DNA of 64,000 bases from Apilactobacillus waqarii (lineage in GTDB: Bacteria > Bacillota > Bacilli > Lactobacillales > Lactobacillaceae): assembly GCF_019061205.1 (NCBI RefSeq), contig NZ_JAHQYH010000001.1, forward strand, positions 186,001 to 250,000. The letters run 5' to 3'. Positions 45,084-53,742 of the stretch are shown here, piece by piece. Every line of letters begins with the position of its first letter. Positions within the stretch are counted from its first letter, which is position 1. The position numbers and the translations under genes were made by a program. The notes below the pieces were generated by a model. That model saw nothing but the letters and a program-made list of their open reading frames with translations. It searched no databases and was not told the DNA's origin.

Positions 45084-47663
45084 TTAAATATTTAACTTTT
45101 TGTAATCACTTTCTGTTAAATATACATCTCTCGGTTTAGAACCATGTTGACCTGATACATAATTATGCTTCTCTAACTCATCAATCAAACTGGCAGCTCG
45201 ATTGTATCCAATTGAGAAGACTCTTTGTAGTTTTGATGTCGATACTGTTTCTTCATTGGAAATATATTCCAAAACATCTGGCATCAATTCGTCTTGTTGT
45301 TCGACTTGGTTTACGCTCTTCAACAATGAATCAGGTTGGAAAGCATACTTAGGTTCACCTTGTTTTCTAACTTCATCGGTTACTCGTTCGATTTCATCGT
45401 TAGTAACAAATGTACCTTGTAAACGAGCAGATTGACTTGCCCCATTTCCTAAGTACAACATATCACCTTTTCCAAGTAATCTTTCGGCACCAGCAGTATC
45501 GATAATCGTTCTCGAATCAACTTGACTGGATACCATAAAGGCAACACGAGTTGGAATATTATTCTTGATTGTACCAGTAATAATATCAACACTAGGTCTT
45601 TGAGTGGCAACAATCAAATGAATACCTGCCGCTCTGGCCTTTTGTGTAATTCTTACGATGTAGTCTTGCACTTCGTTAGAAGCGACCATCATCAAGTCGG
45701 CCAACTCATCGATTACAATCAAAATGTAAGGCATCTTCTTGGTATATTCACCAGCTTGTTCAGCCATTTGATTGAATTGTTCGATGTTTCTTGCCCCTGC
45801 TGCAGCAAGTTTTTCATATCTTTCATCCATTTCCTTAACAGACCATTTCAAAGCTGCAGAGGCTTGTTTTGGATCTGATATAACTGGTGAAAGCAAGTGT
45901 GGCAATTTATCATAAGGAGCCATTTCCACGGCCTTTGGATCAATTAAAATCATCTTTAATTGTGCAGGAGTTGCCTTGTATAGTAGTGAAATTAATAAAC
46001 TATTTAAGAACACACTCTTCCCTGAACCAGTTGCCCCGGCAATTAGACCATGAGGCATCTTACTCAAGTCTGTCATTTGAGGTTTACCTGTTAGGTCGAC
46101 CCCTAAAGCAACAGTAAGTGGTTTGTCTGTCTTTTCAAACTGTGGTGTATCCAATACTTCGGATAATCTAACTGGTCTTGGCTTTGGATTTGGAATTTCA
46201 ATACCTACAGTTGTCTTTCCAGGAATTGGTGCTTCGATTCTGATGTCCTTAGCAGCTAATGCTAGTTTCAAGTCATCCGTTAGGTTAGTAATCTTACTTA
46301 CTTTAACCCCAAGTTGAAGCTTAATTTGGAATTGTGTAACTGTTGGTCCATTGGTCCAATCAACAACGTTTGCATCCACATTAAAAGCACGGAGTGTTTC
46401 ATCCAAGATTTCAGCTTGATTTTCAATCCAATCATCCATTGAATCATCTTCAAATTCATCTGATGGTTCCAATAAATTCATAGATGGGAATTGGTAACCC
46501 TTATCATCGTAATCAGCAGAAACACTTTCATCATGATGATATTCTTCCTCAGAAGTGTCATCTTCTTCTGACTCGTTAGATTGCGCTACTGGACGATCAT
46601 TAAAGATGGATAAGTCTTTTTGCACGTTTTGCTCTTGGTTCAAGATTGATGCTAAAGAATGTCCTAATCCATGATTTTCGATATTTCTCTTTTGTTCTTG
46701 TGGTTCTTCAACATGTTCATTATCATCATTACCACTTGTTTCAGTTGTCGTTTCATCAATTTCGGCACGTTCTTCTTCGTTGCTTGAAGCATCATAATCA
46801 GATGAAACATATTGAGTAGTATCTCCATCAACCGATGAATTATTTACATCATCATGTGAAGAGACGATGTCGTCACTATCCAAATTAGCGTAACTATCAC
46901 TAATAGTTTCATCATCGTAATAATCATGAGTTTGAGTATCATCTTCAGCATCGTTTTCTGATTCTGACTCTAGGTTATCAGGGTGACCGTAAACATCATG
47001 ATTTACCATCCCCATGAACTTATCAAACGAAGAGTGATTGGATGAACTGCTTTGTTCAGCACTTTGTGGAACTTCGTTACTTGAAGTTTCAGCTCCATCA
47101 GCAACAGTGTTGCTTACAGAAACGGATTCACTGTCAGCCACAACTGCTTCTTGAGCTTCCGCTTCACTTTCAGCAGCCTTACTTCTATCAATGTATGGTG
47201 TTGAGTATGGTTCTGCTTCTATGTCATTAAATTGTTCGATTGATTGTTTATCAACTGCATCAGCTTGACTAGTTGCGATTGATTCGTCTTCAGAAGTGTT
47301 AATTTCTTCTCGATCTAAATCAATAGCTCCAGTATCATCACTTGTCATTCCAATTAATTCTTCATTGTGACGATCAAGTTGATTCATGATTTTTCTGAAT
47401 TTGCTAGAAGTTTCATTTTGGTAGAATTGAACTTTTGAGCCACTAGTTGAATTATGACTAGGTTTAAAGGCTGCTGCTCTTTTAGCAATTGGATTATCTC
47501 TGTTAAGTAGAAGATAATCTTCAGAATCATCATTTTGTCTTACAGTTGCATCTCTATTAGTTCGGGATTCACTTTTATTAGACTTATTATTATGTTTTAA
47601 TTCATTGTTTTTACCTAAAACGTTATATTTACGGTAAAAAGCAGGTCCGTCATAGTGTTCCAT
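45084..47663 (-). CDS. sftA: SftA-type soluble FtsK/SpoIIIE DNA translocase
   Basis: 859 residues. No N-terminal membrane helices; instead residues about 90-390 are strongly acidic and Ser/Asp/Glu-rich, probably disordered. The motor domain has Walker A HGLIAGATGSGKSVFLNSLL and Walker B YILIVIDELADLMM, and the C-terminal gamma winged helix (SKLQRVFSIGYNRAASLIDELE) that reads KOPS/SRS-like sequences. SftA assists chromosome movement away from the closing septum. AAGGATG lies before the ATG. Confidence 0.93.
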   Translation of the reverse strand: MEHYDGPAFYRKYNVLGKNNELKHNNKSNKSESRTNRDATVRQNDDSEDYLLLNRDNPIAKRAAAFKPSHNSTSGSKVQFYQNETSSKFRKIMNQLDRHNEELIGMTSDDTGAIDLDREEINTSEDESIATSQADAVDKQSIEQFNDIEAEPYSTPYIDRSKAAESEAEAQEAVVADSESVSVSNTVADGAETSSNEVPQSAEQSSSSNHSSFDKFMGMVNHDVYGHPDNLESESENDAEDDTQTHDYYDDETISDSYANLDSDDIVSSHDDVNNSSVDGDTTQYVSSDYDASSNEEERAEIDETTTETSGNDDNEHVEEPQEQKRNIENHGLGHSLASILNQEQNVQKDLSIFNDRPVAQSNESEEDDTSEEEYHHDESVSADYDDKGYQFPSMNLLEPSDEFEDDSMDDWIENQAEILDETLRAFNVDANVVDWTNGPTVTQFQIKLQLGVKVSKITNLTDDLKLALAAKDIRIEAPIPGKTTVGIEIPNPKPRPVRLSEVLDTPQFEKTDKPLTVALGVDLTGKPQMTDLSKMPHGLIAGATGSGKSVFLNSLLISLLYKATPAQLKMILIDPKAVEMAPYDKLPHLLSPVISDPKQASAALKWSVKEMDERYEKLAAAGARNIEQFNQMAEQAGEYTKKMPYILIVIDELADLMMVASNEVQDYIVRITQKARAAGIHLIVATQRPSVDIITGTIKNNIPTRVAFMVSSQVDSRTIIDTAGAERLLGKGDMLYLGNGASQSARLQGTFVTNDEIERVTDEVRKQGEPKYAFQPDSLLKSVNQVEQQDELMPDVLEYISNEETVSTSKLQRVFSIGYNRAASLIDELEKHNYVSGQHGSKPRDVYLTESDYKKLNI

Positions 47664-47700
47664 TCAAGCGTCATCCTTAATCTAAAAATTTATGTATAGC

Positions 47701-47717
47701 GGGGATTTTAAATCCCC
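47701..47717. terminator. Possible weak terminator between ytpR and sftA
   Basis: GGGGATT, TTA, AATCCCC is a perfect seven-pair hairpin just downstream of the ytpR stop. There is no directly adjacent T-tract, so it may attenuate or stabilise rather than terminate. Confidence 0.45.
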
Positions 47718-47727
47718 TATCACTTAC

Positions 47728-48372
47728 TTATTTTGAAAATAATGTGTCAGCTTTATCAAAGTCAAAAGCTTCTCCAACTTCTTGGTAATCGTTAGGTAAA
47801 ATCAAAGCACCTGGTCTTTGTGGTGCATTTGGAATTAATAGTTCACGACCTGAACAAATCATCCCGTTACTTTCTTCACCCTTCAATTCACCAGGCCAAA
47901 TAATTAGACCATCAGGCATCATTGCACCAACTTTAGCTACAACAACCTTAATGTCTTCTTGCATGTTTGGAGAACCACTAACGATTTGTAGTGTCTTACC
48001 ATCATTAATTTCAGTTTCAGTAATCTTTAGGTGGTCAGACTTAGGATGTTCTTTAACAGATTTTACATATCCCACAACAAACTTTGGATCAGTATCCATT
48101 TCAATAGTGTCCTTAATTCCATTATCTGATAATGATTTATTTAAGGCGTCTAAATCTTCTTGAGTTAAGGTAACTTCACCGTTTATGTCTTCTAGACGTG
48201 GTAGTACTTCAGAAGCGTTAGTAAAGTTAAAACCAGTAACGTGGTCATTTTCTGAATCGGAAATTCTGACAACATTACCAATTTGTTCTACCTTTTGTTC
48301 TTTAGCGTCTTCATCCAAGATGACAACTAAAATGTCACCAGTTTGTTTTGGGTTATAACTTGCAATTAACAT
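47728..48372 (-). CDS. ytpR: YtpR family protein with tRNA-binding (EMAP/OB) domain
   Basis: 214 residues. The C-terminal half is an OB-fold tRNA-binding domain like that of PheT/MetG: VVGYVKSVKEHPKSDHLKIT, IVSGSPNMQ, VVVAKVGAMMPDG, SNGMICSGREL. The N-terminal part is family specific. Role unknown, presumably tRNA or RNA binding. 27 bases after ytpP. Confidence 0.92.
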   Translation of the reverse strand: MLIASYNPKQTGDILVVILDEDAKEQKVEQIGNVVRISDSENDHVTGFNFTNASEVLPRLEDINGEVTLTQEDLDALNKSLSDNGIKDTIEMDTDPKFVVGYVKSVKEHPKSDHLKITETEINDGKTLQIVSGSPNMQEDIKVVVAKVGAMMPDGLIIWPGELKGEESNGMICSGRELLIPNAPQRPGALILPNDYQEVGEAFDFDKADTLFSK

Positions 48373-48399
48373 TAAATCTTACCTTCCACATATTAATTA

Positions 48400-48717
48400 T
48401 TATAGAGAATCGATAAATTCTTCTACTTGTTTCTTTGTTTTTCTGTCTTTGTTTACGTAACGGCCAATTTCTTCACCGTTTTCGAATGCAACAAAGCTTG
48501 GAATACCAAAGATTGCTAAGTCAGCAGCTAAATCAATGTTTTGGTCACGATCAACTGCGATAAATTTGTAATCTGGGTATTCTGCTTCAATTTCTGGCAT
48601 TGCTGGCTTGATAAATGAGCAATCTGGGCACCAGTCAGCTGAGAAGAATAGCATGTACTTGCCATCGCTAACAGTCTTCTTTAATTCATCTAAGTTCATT
48701 GTTGGTAATTGTTCCAT
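48400..48717 (-). CDS. ytpP: Thioredoxin family protein YtpP
   Basis: 105 residues. Thioredoxin fold with active site SADWCPDCSFIKP and the cis-Pro motif GIPSFVAF. In Firmicutes YtpP precedes ytpR and reduces or acts on low-molecular-weight thiol disulfides; the substrate here is not known. A TATAAT box (minus strand, 48748-48753) lies about 31 bases upstream of the ATG. Confidence 0.92.
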   Translation of the reverse strand: MEQLPTMNLDELKKTVSDGKYMLFFSADWCPDCSFIKPAMPEIEAEYPDYKFIAVDRDQNIDLAADLAIFGIPSFVAFENGEEIGRYVNKDRKTKKQVEEFIDSL

Positions 48718-48780
48718 GGTTTATTCACTCCAATTATTTTTTCTTTATTATAACTTATTTCTTGCTATTTTCGATGCAGT

Positions 48781-48808
48781 TTGATTATAAATTTGAATGT
48801 AATATAAT
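48781..48808 (+). promoter_or_regulatory. Promoter of the small membrane protein gene
   Basis: TTGATT at 48781-48786, 16-base spacer, TATAAT at 48803-48808; about 30 bases upstream of the presumed ATT start codon. Confidence 0.75.
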
Positions 48809-48838
48809 GTATCCTATACAAAAAGGATGTGATATATC

Positions 48839-49141
48839 ATTAAGTCTAAAGATGCAATCGTTTCAACCCTTGCCATTGGAGTTATCGGCACTAGTGTTTT
48901 ATTTGCTAAAAAGATTAAGCAAGAAAAACATATTAAAAAAATTAACCTACAAATAACTCATGCAAAAAATACTTTAAACAAAAGCAAAGTTTACGGTAGC
49001 TGGGTTATGAAAAAGAATAACAATAAAGATTACGTTGGTGCTATCAACGTTTTAGAAAACGATGAAATAATTGAACGATACTTTGAAATTAATTCTAACT
49101 ATCAATTCAAATGGATTAACGAACTTCAAGAAGACTATTAA
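48839..49141 (+). CDS. Small membrane-anchored protein, presumed ATT start
   Basis: 100 codons open from a TGA at 48830-48832 to TAA at 49139-49141. The protein starts KSKDAIVSTLAIGVIG, a hydrophobic helix (about 5-22), continues with a basic coiled segment and ends with a compact domain (VYGSWVMKKNN, YVGAINVLE, YQFKWINEL). No ATG, GTG or TTG precedes the helix; the first ATG is at codon 54. The only upstream candidates after AAGGATGTG are ATC and ATT at 48836-48841. A consensus promoter and a terminator at the stop support a real gene. Family not recognised. Confidence 0.65.
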   Translation: MKSKDAIVSTLAIGVIGTSVLFAKKIKQEKHIKKINLQITHAKNTLNKSKVYGSWVMKKNNNKDYVGAINVLENDEIIERYFEINSNYQFKWINELQEDY

Positions 49142-49157
49142 TTAGTCTTCTTTTTTG
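49131..49157. terminator. Shared bidirectional terminator containing both stop codons
   Basis: GAAGACTA, TTAAT, TAGTCTTC with T and A tracts outside. The stops of the small plus-strand gene (49139-49141) and of trmB (49142-49144) lie inside the hairpin, so the convergent genes have no spacer at all. Confidence 0.88.
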
Positions 49158-49792
49158 TTGAAGTAAGCAACAATCTTGTAGATTGGACCTTTGCTACTAA
49201 ACTTGTGTTCATATTCAGTTTCAACATTATCTTCCATGTATTCACTATTGTGTAAATCAAGTGATAATAAGTCGAAGTACATTCCGTAATTATTGAAAGT
49301 AATTACAGAGTATTCAAATAAGCCACGGTTATCAGTCTTGAAAACGACAGGAGCGTCTTCCTTTAGAATTGTCTTGTAACTATCCAAGAATGTTGGTGAA
49401 GTAAGTCTTCTTTTAGCATGACGCTTCTTTGGCCATGGATCTGAGAAGTTTAAATAAACTGTATCAATTTCATGTTTACCAAAGAATGTATCTACACCTG
49501 CACCATCGGTATGAACCAATTGTAGGTTTGGTAAATCAGCTTCAACAACCTTCTTCAAGGCAATTGCGATAACTGTCTTTTGGATTTCGATACCTAAGAA
49601 GTTAACTTCAGGATGCTTTTTGGCCATTTCAACGATGAATTGACCCTTTCCTGTTCCAATTTCAATATGAATTGGTTGTTCTTTTTCAAAACGTTGTGAC
49701 CATTTGCCAATCCAGTTTTCAGGATCAGTCACAATATATTTTTGGTTATCTTTGATATAACCGTCTGCCCATGGCTTATTTCTAACTCTCAC
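49142..49792 (-). CDS. trmB: tRNA (guanine-N7-)-methyltransferase
   Basis: 216 residues. SAM motif IHIEIGTGKGQFIVEMA, GIEIQ, and the diagnostic YLNFSDPWPKKRHAKRRL. Makes m7G46 in tRNA. GTG start behind GAGGAGGA. Its leader, from a promoter at 49878-49907, contains a terminator-like hairpin. Confidence 0.96.
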   Translation of the reverse strand: MRVRNKPWADGYIKDNQKYIVTDPENWIGKWSQRFEKEQPIHIEIGTGKGQFIVEMAKKHPEVNFLGIEIQKTVIAIALKKVVEADLPNLQLVHTDGAGVDTFFGKHEIDTVYLNFSDPWPKKRHAKRRLTSPTFLDSYKTILKEDAPVVFKTDNRGLFEYSVITFNNYGMYFDLLSLDLHNSEYMEDNVETEYEHKFSSKGPIYKIVAYFNKKED

Positions 49793-49808
49793 GAATTATC
49801 CTCCTCAT

Positions 49809-49838
49809 AAAAAATAGCCAAAACCAAGGTTTTGACTA
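49809..49838 (-). terminator. Terminator-like hairpin just upstream of trmB
   Basis: On the minus strand TAGTCAAAACC pairs with GGTTTTGGCTA (one G-U pair) followed by TTTTTT, about four bases before the trmB ribosome binding site. It could end ecsAB transcription, but it also lies inside the leader from the promoter at 49878-49907 and so may act as an attenuator. Confidence 0.75.
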
Positions 49839-49877
49839 ATTAAATCTGCCAAATGTTCTATTTTTATTCTGTTAACT

Positions 49878-49907
49878 ATTTTACTGGCTTTTTAATAGCT
49901 ACGTCAA
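49878..49907 (-). promoter_or_regulatory. Probable promoter of trmB
   Basis: TTGACG, 18-base spacer, TAAAAT on the minus strand, in the gap after ecsB. The spacer contains AAAAAGCCAGT, a repeat of the last coding bases of ecsB. Confidence 0.6.
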
Positions 49908-49913
49908 GCAACA

Positions 49914-51125
49914 TCAGTAATTTGAACTGGCTTTTTTTATTTTCTTCGGTACATATATTTTAATCAATAAAATCCACTCAATAACTAACGCCAAGAATAA
50001 CATTAATGACCCTAATAAATTAAACATGAAGATTGAACCAATCATCAATACGATAATAACTAAAATCATTATCTTGCCAATCACGTTGGTAAACGACTTT
50101 ACTTGTAGATCAAAGTTAATTGGATACAAGGATGTAAAGACATTATCCTCGAAGTTAGTAAAGTATGGAATCAGTTGAAACACAATCAAATACATAAATA
50201 GCATTGCAATTAAAATTGCCATCCAGTCTAGTTTAATTGCTCCAATGATGATTGCGCCAAGAATAGAAACTCGTGTCAATAAACCACTAATTTCCTTATC
50301 TCTAACTATTCCTCTTGAATATAGGACTGAATAAACGTCATTATTGAATATTTTAAACATTGAATCAAGATAGCTGCGTCTCTTAACCGCTCCTTGCATG
50401 TTTTCAACATCGGTAAACATGTTAAAGAATCGATTAAGGCTATTTTCATGACTTTCCGTCTTTTCAATCACCACTTGCCAATTAATGCTTTGTTGTTTGA
50501 GTTTAGCAACTAATAAATGAGACAAAATCAACACCACAATGCCAATTATCACACCCACATAAACATTAAAATAAGTAGCTAAAGCAACAACCACCAATGG
50601 AATAATCACACGGTAGAATATTTTATTATTCAAAAAATTGCCGTTGTGATGGTAGTTATCAGTCATTTGAAAGTTTAAAAGCATCATCTTTAAAACGACC
50701 AAGATTACTAAAAACATCAAAGTCAAAGCAATGTTAATAGTCACCATTGTCTTTTCAATAAATGGAATCATGATAAACCATGCCACAATTTGGACAATGA
50801 CTGCTATGGACTTCGAGTATCTTAAGCCACTGCGTAGAAAGGCAAAGAATTCTTTTTCCTTTGGTAACCAGAACACGAAGTCGGCTCTTTTTACAAAAGT
50901 AACCAAATTATTTAATTGAATAACAACTAATAAAAGAACCACTAAGACTAGTTTTTCCCACCATTGTCCGGCTTGAAGATGTTTAATAAACATCGCGTAT
51001 TGATATCCAATCCCACCAATGATAAACATTAACGCAATCACAAAGAAATCATTAAATACATATCTTAAATACTTGGACATTTGCGTGAAATGGGCTTGCA
51101 AACGCTGATTAAAAAGACTATTCAT
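49914..51125 (-). CDS. ecsB: ABC transporter permease EcsB
   Basis: About 403 residues, ten or so hydrophobic helices. EcsB family by the N-terminal RYVFNDFFVIALMFIIGGIGYQY pattern and by coupling to ecsA. In Bacillus EcsAB affects protein secretion, intramembrane proteolysis (RasP) and has been linked to peptide export. The ATG at 51125 overlaps the ecsA stop (ATGAATAG), with AAGGAAG upstream. Confidence 0.9.
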   Translation of the reverse strand: MNSLFNQRLQAHFTQMSKYLRYVFNDFFVIALMFIIGGIGYQYAMFIKHLQAGQWWEKLVLVVLLLVVIQLNNLVTFVKRADFVFWLPKEKEFFAFLRSGLRYSKSIAVIVQIVAWFIMIPFIEKTMVTINIALTLMFLVILVVLKMMLLNFQMTDNYHHNGNFLNNKIFYRVIIPLVVVALATYFNVYVGVIIGIVVLILSHLLVAKLKQQSINWQVVIEKTESHENSLNRFFNMFTDVENMQGAVKRRSYLDSMFKIFNNDVYSVLYSRGIVRDKEISGLLTRVSILGAIIIGAIKLDWMAILIAMLFMYLIVFQLIPYFTNFEDNVFTSLYPINFDLQVKSFTNVIGKIMILVIIVLMIGSIFMFNLLGSLMLFLALVIEWILLIKIYVPKKIKKASSNY

Positions 51126-51855
51126 TAGCTTCTTCCTTTGCAAGTTTCAAGTAAATATCATTTAAGGAACTATCTTTGCTACCAAATTCGTCTTGTAGTT
51201 TTTCAATATTTCCTTCTGTTCTGATTTGCCCATTGTGAATCAAAACAAAACGATCACAAAATCTTTCAGCTGTATCTAGTACATGGGTAGACATTAAAAT
51301 GCTGCTACCCTTTTTCTTTTGTTCTTCAATTAGGTTAAGCAAGTCATTTACTGCGACCGGGTCCAAACCTAAGAATGGTTCATCAATAACAAATAATTTG
51401 GCATTTGTGATAAACGCACAAAGAATCATCACCTTTTGACGCATTCCCTTTGAGAAATTGATTGGGAACCATTCAAGTTTATTTTCTAGTCGAAACATCT
51501 TTAGCATCTTATTAGCATCTTTCCATGCAGCTTGTTCGTCTAGGTCATAAGCCTTAATGGTAGTTTCAATATGTTCTTTTAAGGTTAGTTCTTTATATAA
51601 AACCGGAAATTCCGGGATATATGCAATTTGTTTCTTATATTCTTCGATATCATCTTGCATTGCGATTCCATTAATCTTAATTGATCCAGAAAATGGTCTT
51701 AACAATCCAATGACATGATTAATTGTGGTTGACTTCCCTGCACCATTTAAACCGATTAATCCGACTAATTCGCCGTCTTTTACGTCAAATGATACATCTT
51801 TTAGTACTGGAATTCGTGAGTATCCACCCACTAAATTATCCACTTTTAATGACAC
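51118..51855 (-). CDS. ecsA: ABC transporter ATP-binding protein EcsA
   Basis: 245 residues. Walker A GLNGAGKSTTINH, Q-loop, signature NFSKGMRQKVMI, Walker B LFVIDEPFLGLDP and H-loop STHVLDTAERFCD all present. GTG start after GGGGTGA. Energises EcsB. Divergent from hit, the conserved ecsAB-hit-prsA arrangement of Firmicutes. Confidence 0.95.
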   Translation of the reverse strand: MSLKVDNLVGGYSRIPVLKDVSFDVKDGELVGLIGLNGAGKSTTINHVIGLLRPFSGSIKINGIAMQDDIEEYKKQIAYIPEFPVLYKELTLKEHIETTIKAYDLDEQAAWKDANKMLKMFRLENKLEWFPINFSKGMRQKVMILCAFITNAKLFVIDEPFLGLDPVAVNDLLNLIEEQKKKGSSILMSTHVLDTAERFCDRFVLIHNGQIRTEGNIEKLQDEFGSKDSSLNDIYLKLAKEEANE

Positions 51856-51968
51856 GGAATATCACCCCTATGAAATTTATTAACGTCAATTATATCACAA
51901 GTTCCTTTAAGCTTAATTTATGTTAATATGTATATAATCACAGTAATATCAAAGAAAGGAAGAATAAT

Positions 51969-52397
51969 ATGAGTGATTGTGTATTCTGCAAAATAATTGA
52001 TGGTGAAATTCCTAGCTACACTATTTACGAAGATGAATATGTGAAAGCATTCTTGGACATTTCACAAGCTACACCTGGTCACACTTTAGTTGTGCCAAAA
52101 AAACATGTTGCTAATATCTACGAATATGATGAAAAGCTTGCTGAAAAAGTATTTTCAAGAATTCCTAAGATTGCTAGAGCGATTCAAAAATCAGCTCCAG
52201 ACATTTTAGGAATGAACATCGTAAATAACAATGGTGAATTGGCATATCAATCTGTGTTCCATTCACATTTCCACCTTATTCCTAGATATAGTGAAAACGA
52301 TGGCTTCTCTATGAGCTTTCAAGACAACTCAGATAAGTACAATGAAGAAGCTTTTGAACAAATTAAAGCAAATATTATTAGTTCATTGGAGGAATAA
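51969..52397 (+). CDS. hit: HIT family nucleotide hydrolase
   Basis: 142 residues. CVFCKIIDGEIP start, and the histidine triad FHSHFHLIPRY near residue 98. HIT proteins hydrolyse phosphoramidate or dinucleotide bonds (for example AMP-NH2, Ap4A). A TATAAT at 51933-51938 precedes AAAGGAAG and the ATG. Divergent from ecsA, followed by the YhaH-like gene. Confidence 0.95.
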   Translation: MSDCVFCKIIDGEIPSYTIYEDEYVKAFLDISQATPGHTLVVPKKHVANIYEYDEKLAEKVFSRIPKIARAIQKSAPDILGMNIVNNNGELAYQSVFHSHFHLIPRYSENDGFSMSFQDNSDKYNEEAFEQIKANIISSLEE

Positions 52398-52399
52398 GC

Positions 52400-52711
52400 A
52401 TGATTAAATCAATGCTAAAGCTACTAGGATTATCTGCAGCTGGTTTGGCCGCTTATCTAGTTGTTACTAAACGCGATCCAAAAGAATTTGCCAACAGTGT
52501 TTATTCATCTACTAAGGATAAAATCAATGGCGTTTCAAACGTTTTAGATCAAAAAAATAAGCTAACTGCTAACATCTCAAAGTTACAGGATGAAGTTAGT
52601 AAGTCAAAGCCTACTATTGCAGCTATGCAAAGAGATATTGATGAATATCAATTCAAAATCAATCCGCACGTAGATTTAATTAACCAAAGAATTAATAATA
52701 TCACCAAATAA
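52400..52711 (+). CDS. Small membrane-anchored coiled-coil protein (YhaH/YtxH-like)
   Basis: 103 residues. Hydrophobic N-terminal helix (LLGLSAAGLAAYLVV) followed by a polar, probably helical coiled region (about 30-100). Position between hit and prsA matches yhaH of Bacillus, a YtxH-domain protein. Begins two bases after the hit stop, with GGAGG inside the hit end, so translation is coupled. Function unknown. Confidence 0.75.
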   Translation: MIKSMLKLLGLSAAGLAAYLVVTKRDPKEFANSVYSSTKDKINGVSNVLDQKNKLTANISKLQDEVSKSKPTIAAMQRDIDEYQFKINPHVDLINQRINNITK

Positions 52712-52815
52712 ATTTAAAAATTTCTTAAGTTTTTTTGTGATAAAATTTACTATGTGTTAACGTAAAACTATCAGTTAATGATAGATAAAATAAAGAAATG
52801 GATGTGTATTACATT

Positions 52816-53700
52816 ATGAATAAAAAAGTTCTAGTTGGACTTGCCGGTGCATTACTAAGTGTTTCATTAGTTGCCTGTGGTGATAAGACTGTTGCCGTTA
52901 CTAACGGTGGTAAGATTACCCAAAGCGAATACTACAGCAGCATGAAGAACACTTCAAACGGTAAACAAGTTCTACAACAAATGATTTTAGACAAGGTATT
53001 GAACAAAGAATATGGTAGCAAAGTTTCTTCATCAGAAGTAAACGCTCAATACAACCAATACAAGAGTCAATACGGTTCAGAATTTGAAACTTTACTTGAA
53101 CAACAAGGTTTAACTACTACTAGTTTCAAGAACCAACTAAAATCTAACCTACTTCTAAAGGCAGCCGTTAGAGCTAACATTTCATACTCAACTGCTGACC
53201 TAAAGAAACAATTCAAGAGCTACCAACCAAAGGTTACTGTTAACGAAATTTTAGTATCTGACAAGAAGACTGCTGAAAAAGTTATTTCAGAACTTAAGGA
53301 TGGTAAGAAGTTCTCAGATCTTGCTAAGAAGTACTCAAAAGACACTTCAAACAAAAACAAGTCAGGTCGTGTAACTCCATTTGATAACACTGACTCAAGC
53401 ATCGATTCAGCATTTAGAAAAGCTGCTTACAAGCTATCAAACGGTGAATACACTAAGACACCTGTTAAGACTCAATACGGATACCAAATCATCCAAATGG
53501 TTAACCACCCTAAGAAGGGATCATACAGTGACCACATCAATGATTTAAAGGATCAAATTGCTACTTCTAAGTTAAGCGACAGCACTACTCTAAAGAGCGT
53601 TGTAACTAAGGTTCTTAAGAATGGTGGAGTTGAAATTAAGGATAAGGACTTACAAAACATCCTATCATCATACTTAACTAGCTCATCAAGCAGTAAATAA
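52816..53700 (+). CDS. prsA: Foldase lipoprotein PrsA (peptidyl-prolyl isomerase)
   Basis: About 294 residues. Signal peptide with lipobox VACG, chaperone-like N domain, and a parvulin rotamase core ([42 protein letters not shown]). Assists folding of exported proteins on the outer face of the membrane. The ATG at 52816 fits the GGATGTG site; an ATG at 52798 would add six residues before the signal peptide. The usual GGDLG-type active-site motif reads SGRVTPF, so isomerase activity is uncertain. Confidence 0.93.
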   Translation: MNKKVLVGLAGALLSVSLVACGDKTVAVTNGGKITQSEYYSSMKNTSNGKQVLQQMILDKVLNKEYGSKVSSSEVNAQYNQYKSQYGSEFETLLEQQGLTTTSFKNQLKSNLLLKAAVRANISYSTADLKKQFKSYQPKVTVNEILVSDKKTAEKVISELKDGKKFSDLAKKYSKDTSNKNKSGRVTPFDNTDSSIDSAFRKAAYKLSNGEYTKTPVKTQYGYQIIQMVNHPKKGSYSDHINDLKDQIATSKLSDSTTLKSVVTKVLKNGGVEIKDKDLQNILSSYLTSSSSSK

Positions 53701-53708
53701 TAGTTAAA

Positions 53709-53742
53709 TAAAAAAGACTCCGGAATTTCCGGAGTCTTTTTT
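53709..53742. terminator. Bidirectional terminator between prsA and yhaN
   Basis: AAAAAAGACTCCGGAA and TTCCGGAGTCTTTTTT form a near-perfect stem with a very small loop. Confidence 0.92.

Noticed and set aside
45202-46317. Series of open frames antisense to sftA
   Set aside because: They mirror the codon structure of the conserved FtsK motor domain on the other strand and lack ribosome binding sites.
48699-48956. 85-codon plus-strand frame overlapping the start of ytpP
   Set aside because: It runs through the promoter at 48781-48808 and is out of frame with the better-supported small membrane protein gene at 48839-49141.
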